From assembly GCA_025362825.1 (NCBI GenBank), contig JANYFF010000607.1, forward strand, positions 1 to 7,321: a stretch of DNA of 7,321 bases. The letters are read 5' to 3'. This DNA comes from Polaromonas sp. Its GTDB lineage: Bacteria; Pseudomonadota; Gammaproteobacteria; Burkholderiales; Burkholderiaceae_C. This document shows, piece after piece, positions 4,836 through 7,321 of the stretch. The notes below the pieces were generated by a model. That model searched no databases, was not told where the DNA came from, and was given only the letters and a program-made list of their open reading frames with translations. Numbering within the stretch: position 1 is the stretch's first letter; every line of letters begins with the position of its first letter. Made by a program: the position numbers and the translations under genes.

Positions 4836-7321
4836 CAGCGTTTGAGCAGCACTTTCAGCACGTTCTGTACACGGCGCGCATTGCCGGCTTCAAATTCGCC
4901 GGCCAGCACCTTGGCAGCGTCCTCACCCCAGGTTTCTGCGGGCGCAGGGGCGTTGCGTTTGGTCAGTAATTGCAGTTGCATCATGCGGCGCGCGCTTATG
5001 TGCTCGGCAGGTGTGGGCAGTTCTGCGGCCATTTCAAGGCGCAGCAGGGCTTCTGATGCGTCCTTGCCCGACGGCTTGCTGACGGCGTCCACCCAGCTGC
5101 TGCGAACTGCCGGCGTTACCAGCTTGCCAAGGTCTTGCGCGCTTGGCAGTTGGGCTGCATCGCGCTTTTCCCAAGCAGTCAGCAGGTTGGTCAGCACTTC
5201 GCCATGCGCCTGCATGGTCAGCTTTTTGAGGGCCATGTTGGCAGCCTCAAAGGCTTCGCGCTGTGCGCGGAAAGCGGCATCGCCCAGACGCGGGCCGCGG
5301 TCTTCAAAAGCCGGGCGTTCGTTGCGGTCGGCAAAGCGTGGTGCGCGGTCTTCGCGCTCTGGCCGGTAAGGCTCGAATTTGTTGTCAGTGCTCTGGCGCG
5401 GGCCGGCTGGTTTACCGCCGGGCTTGCCGCCTGGGCCGCTGCGTGCGTCCTTGCGGTCGCCAAACTTGCCGCCGCGGCCTGCGGGTGCAGCCTCGGCTCT
5501 GCGCGCGCCAGGGCGGTCATCGCCACGCATGGCAACAATCGGCTTGGCAGGTTTTGGTGCTGGTGCGGGTGGCGCTGCAGGTTCAGCTGCGGCTTCTGGC
5601 GCGGCTTCATCAGCAGACGCGGCATCAGCTTCCGGCGCAGCATCAGCGGCAACATCGTCGGCCAGAGCCTGCGCTTCGTCTGCTACGTTTTCTGTAGCAT
5701 CATGCTCAGGTATTACTGGGGCTACGGGCTGATTTGACTCTAAAATCGTGGTTTCAGGCAGGTTTGCAGCAACCGGAGCCGTCGCCACCGCAACAGGCAC
5801 CTGTCCGCGCACCACGGCTTCAAGCGCCTTGGCGGCGGCGTGAATCTGCTGTGCATCGCCGCTGGCGGTGGCGGCTTCAACGGCTTTGGAGGCTTCGAGC
5901 ACCATGCGGTCGAATTCGCCGAGTGCCGAGGCGGCTTTTTCACGCTCCAGCGTCTTGCGCTGGAAGGCATCGTCAATCGGCTTGCGGAAGGCATCCCACA
6001 GCTTTTGTTCCTGCTTGCGCTCAATAGGCACGCCCTGCGCTTCATGCTGCCAGCGCTGCTGCAGGTGCTTGACGGCATCGATGTGCAGTTGCGGCTCGGC
6101 GCCGAGCGCCGAGGCTTCTTCAATCATGGCCCGGCGGCGCGCCAGGCTTTCGCTGCGCGCGGTGGTCAGCGGCGCGTCGGCGGCTTCCATTGCAGCCTTC
6201 CAGACAGGCTGGATTTCTGCAAAGGCTTTCTCGCTCAGGTGGCCGGCCTCGCGCCATTTTTCAACAAAACCGTTGAGGCTGCGGATGTGCATTTTCCAGT
6301 CTGTATTGGCCTTGTTGGCCTCGGCCCAGGCGTGCACTTCATCAATCAGCGCCTTGCGCTGCGCCCGGGTGGCTTCGGTTTGTTCCTTGACGGTTTCAAG
6401 CCAGGTCTCGACAACCTTATGGGCTTCGTTGCAGGCGTCGTCAAAACGCTTCCACAGCGCGTGGTTGGGCGTGCCGCCTTGGTCGCTGGTTTTCCATTGT
6501 TCGCGCATCACGCGCAGCGCGTCCTGCTGCTTTCTTCCTCCAAAAGGCTTGGCCACCAAGGCCTCGGCCTTGACGACCAGCTCTTCACGGATCTGGTCGG
6601 CGCGCCAGCGTTGCCAGCCTTCCAGCTCACCGGCAGCGGTCAGTGCCGCATGGGCTGCCGCTTCAAGCTTGCTGTCGATGTTGCGGATGTTTTCTTTCAG
6701 AGCCTGGCGCAGGTCAGCGGCCACTTTTGGTGTGGCTTTGCCGTGGCCTTCAGTGACTTCATGCTCAAGCCGCGTGACGGCGGCCTGCACGATGGCGGTT
6801 GCTTTTTCGCGCATGTCCTTCAGCACGACCGGGTCGATCTTGACCTTGGGCGAGCGGGCAGCTGCGTCACCTGCCGGTGCTGCGGCAATGCCGCGCGCTG
6901 CACGCAGTTCGTCAGCCCACACCCGCACGGTGGGCAGCGGCGCTGCCGCATCGTCGAACGCCTTGACGGCGACTGCAATGGCGGCCTGATAGGCGTCCCA
7001 CACCGCCAGCAGCTGGCCTCTAGCCGCGTCAAGCAGCGGCGGGAACTTCGCATCCACGCTCGGCCAGTTCGCATCCTGGGCGATTTCATCGGCTTGGGCC
7101 TGCCAGTGGGCAACGTCGGTGCGCAGTGTTTCGAGTGCGGCCTGCGCATCGCGCCAGGGTTTGATGGACAGCACTTCGATGCGCTGCGCGATCAGCACAG
7201 CGGCCTCGCGCTGGACTTGGGTGCGGTGCTGCAGGTCTTCAATCGTCTTGACGCGCTCGGCCAGCTGCACCTTCAGGCTGGCCAGCGGCTCTTTTGACAG
7301 CGGCGCGCCGGCTTTGGCGGC
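4835..7321 (-). CDS. DUF349-repeat protein, 5' end outside the window
   Basis: The frame stays open to the right edge. A GTG at 7270 exists, but the codons beyond it (7271-7321) continue in frame without a stop or obvious start, so the gene is taken as truncated at its 5' end. The 828 visible residues are largely charged and helical. Numbered from the GTG codon, three DUF349-like three-helix units are visible at about 246-284, 326-366 and 397-438. Each shows a tryptophan in the first helix (EQW, EKW, QRW) and a later LW or VW, as in LWKRFDDA and LWDAFRKPIDDAF. Then comes an Ala/Glu/Asp/Pro-rich stretch (about 520-575), a basic Gly/Arg/Pro/Asp-rich stretch (580-665), and a separate helical C-terminal domain (666-811) ending in LKVLLKR. 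There is no signal peptide or membrane segment in the visible part. DUF349 has no established activity that I can name. Gene order suggests it heads an operon with the PAQR gene and fumC. Confidence 0.87.
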   Translation of the reverse strand, partial: AAKAGAPLSKEPLASLKVQLAERVKTIEDLQHRTQVQREAAVLIAQRIEVLSIKPWRDAQAALETLRTDVAHWQAQADEIAQDANWPSVDAKFPPLLDAARGQLLAVWDAYQAAIAVAVKAFDDAAAPLPTVRVWADELRAARGIAAAPAGDAAARSPKVKIDPVVLKDMREKATAIVQAAVTRLEHEVTEGHGKATPKVAADLRQALKENIRNIDSKLEAAAHAALTAAGELEGWQRWRADQIREELVVKAEALVAKPFGGRKQQDALRVMREQWKTSDQGGTPNHALWKRFDDACNEAHKVVETWLETVKEQTEATRAQRKALIDEVHAWAEANKANTDWKMHIRSLNGFVEKWREAGHLSEKAFAEIQPVWKAAMEAADAPLTTARSESLARRRAMIEEASALGAEPQLHIDAVKHLQQRWQHEAQGVPIERKQEQKLWDAFRKPIDDAFQRKTLEREKAASALGEFDRMVLEASKAVEAATASGDAQQIHAAAKALEAVVRGQVPVAVATAPVAANLPETTILESNQPVAPVIPEHDATENVADEAQALADDVAADAAPEADAASADEAAPEAAAEPAAPPAPAPKPAKPIVAMRGDDRPGARRAEAAPAGRGGKFGDRKDARSGPGGKPGGKPAGPRQSTDNKFEPYRPEREDRAPRFADRNERPAFEDRGPRLGDAAFRAQREAFEAANMALKKLTMQAHGEVLTNLLTAWEKRDAAQLPSAQDLGKLVTPAVRSSWVDAVSKPSGKDASEALLRLEMAAELPTPAEHISARRMMQLQLLTKRNAPAPAETWGEDAAKVLAGEFEAGNARRVQNVLKVLLKR

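Noticed and set aside
5840..7297. Long plus-strand open frame of 485 codons opposite the DUF349 gene, and a 373-codon frame at 5868-6989
   Set aside because: Both lie wholly antisense to a gene with recognisable domains. Their products have low-complexity composition rich in Ser, Ala, Cys or Phe, typical of the mirror of GC-biased codons, and there is no family motif.
1..7321. Mobile element, phage, CRISPR or defence-system content
   Set aside because: All sizeable coding regions are accounted for by core metabolic or membrane genes, and no transposase-like product, array of spaced repeats, tRNA-linked integration site or toxin-antitoxin pair was seen.

Overview
The window is chromosomal, GC-rich and densely coding. 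Protein sequence and gene content suggest a betaproteobacterium of the order Burkholderiales, most likely family Comamonadaceae. This placement is from recall of family sequences, not from a search. I see no transposase, integrase, phage gene, CRISPR array, tRNA or rRNA. Nearly everything is ordinary housekeeping or membrane-physiology content.

Layout from left to right. Bases 1-492 hold the first 164 codons of acetyl-CoA synthetase (acs, minus strand), cut by the window edge. A 123-bp divergent intergenic region (493-615) carries a perfect 7-bp inverted repeat. It is followed by a UPF0114/YqhA-type inner-membrane protein (616-1218, plus). This runs head-on into the Na+/H+ antiporter gene nhaA (minus, 1215 to about 2438), and the two stop codons overlap. 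Between nhaA and fumC lies a compact minus-strand unit: a near-consensus sigma-70 promoter (2670-2699), a good Shine-Dalgarno, an unrecognised 40-codon ORF (2515-2637), and a perfect 17-bp-arm intrinsic terminator (2463-2497) that touches the nhaA 5' end. Next come class II fumarase fumC (2712-4130), a hemolysin III/PAQR membrane protein (4182-4835), and a large DUF349-repeat protein that runs off the right edge (4835-7321). All three are on the minus strand.

The three right-hand genes look like one operon, in the order DUF349 protein, then PAQR protein (TGATG stop/start overlap), then fumC (51-nt gap, possibly with a weak promoter of its own). Acs feeds acetate into acetyl-CoA and FumC is a TCA-cycle enzyme. 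NhaA and the PAQR protein concern ion balance and membrane state. No single pathway links them all.

The most interesting point is the small unit between fumC and nhaA. It has every signal of an independently and strongly expressed short mRNA of about 195-200 nt encoding a 40-residue protein. Its terminator leaves nhaA no evident promoter of its own, which suggests nhaA may depend on read-through or attenuation.
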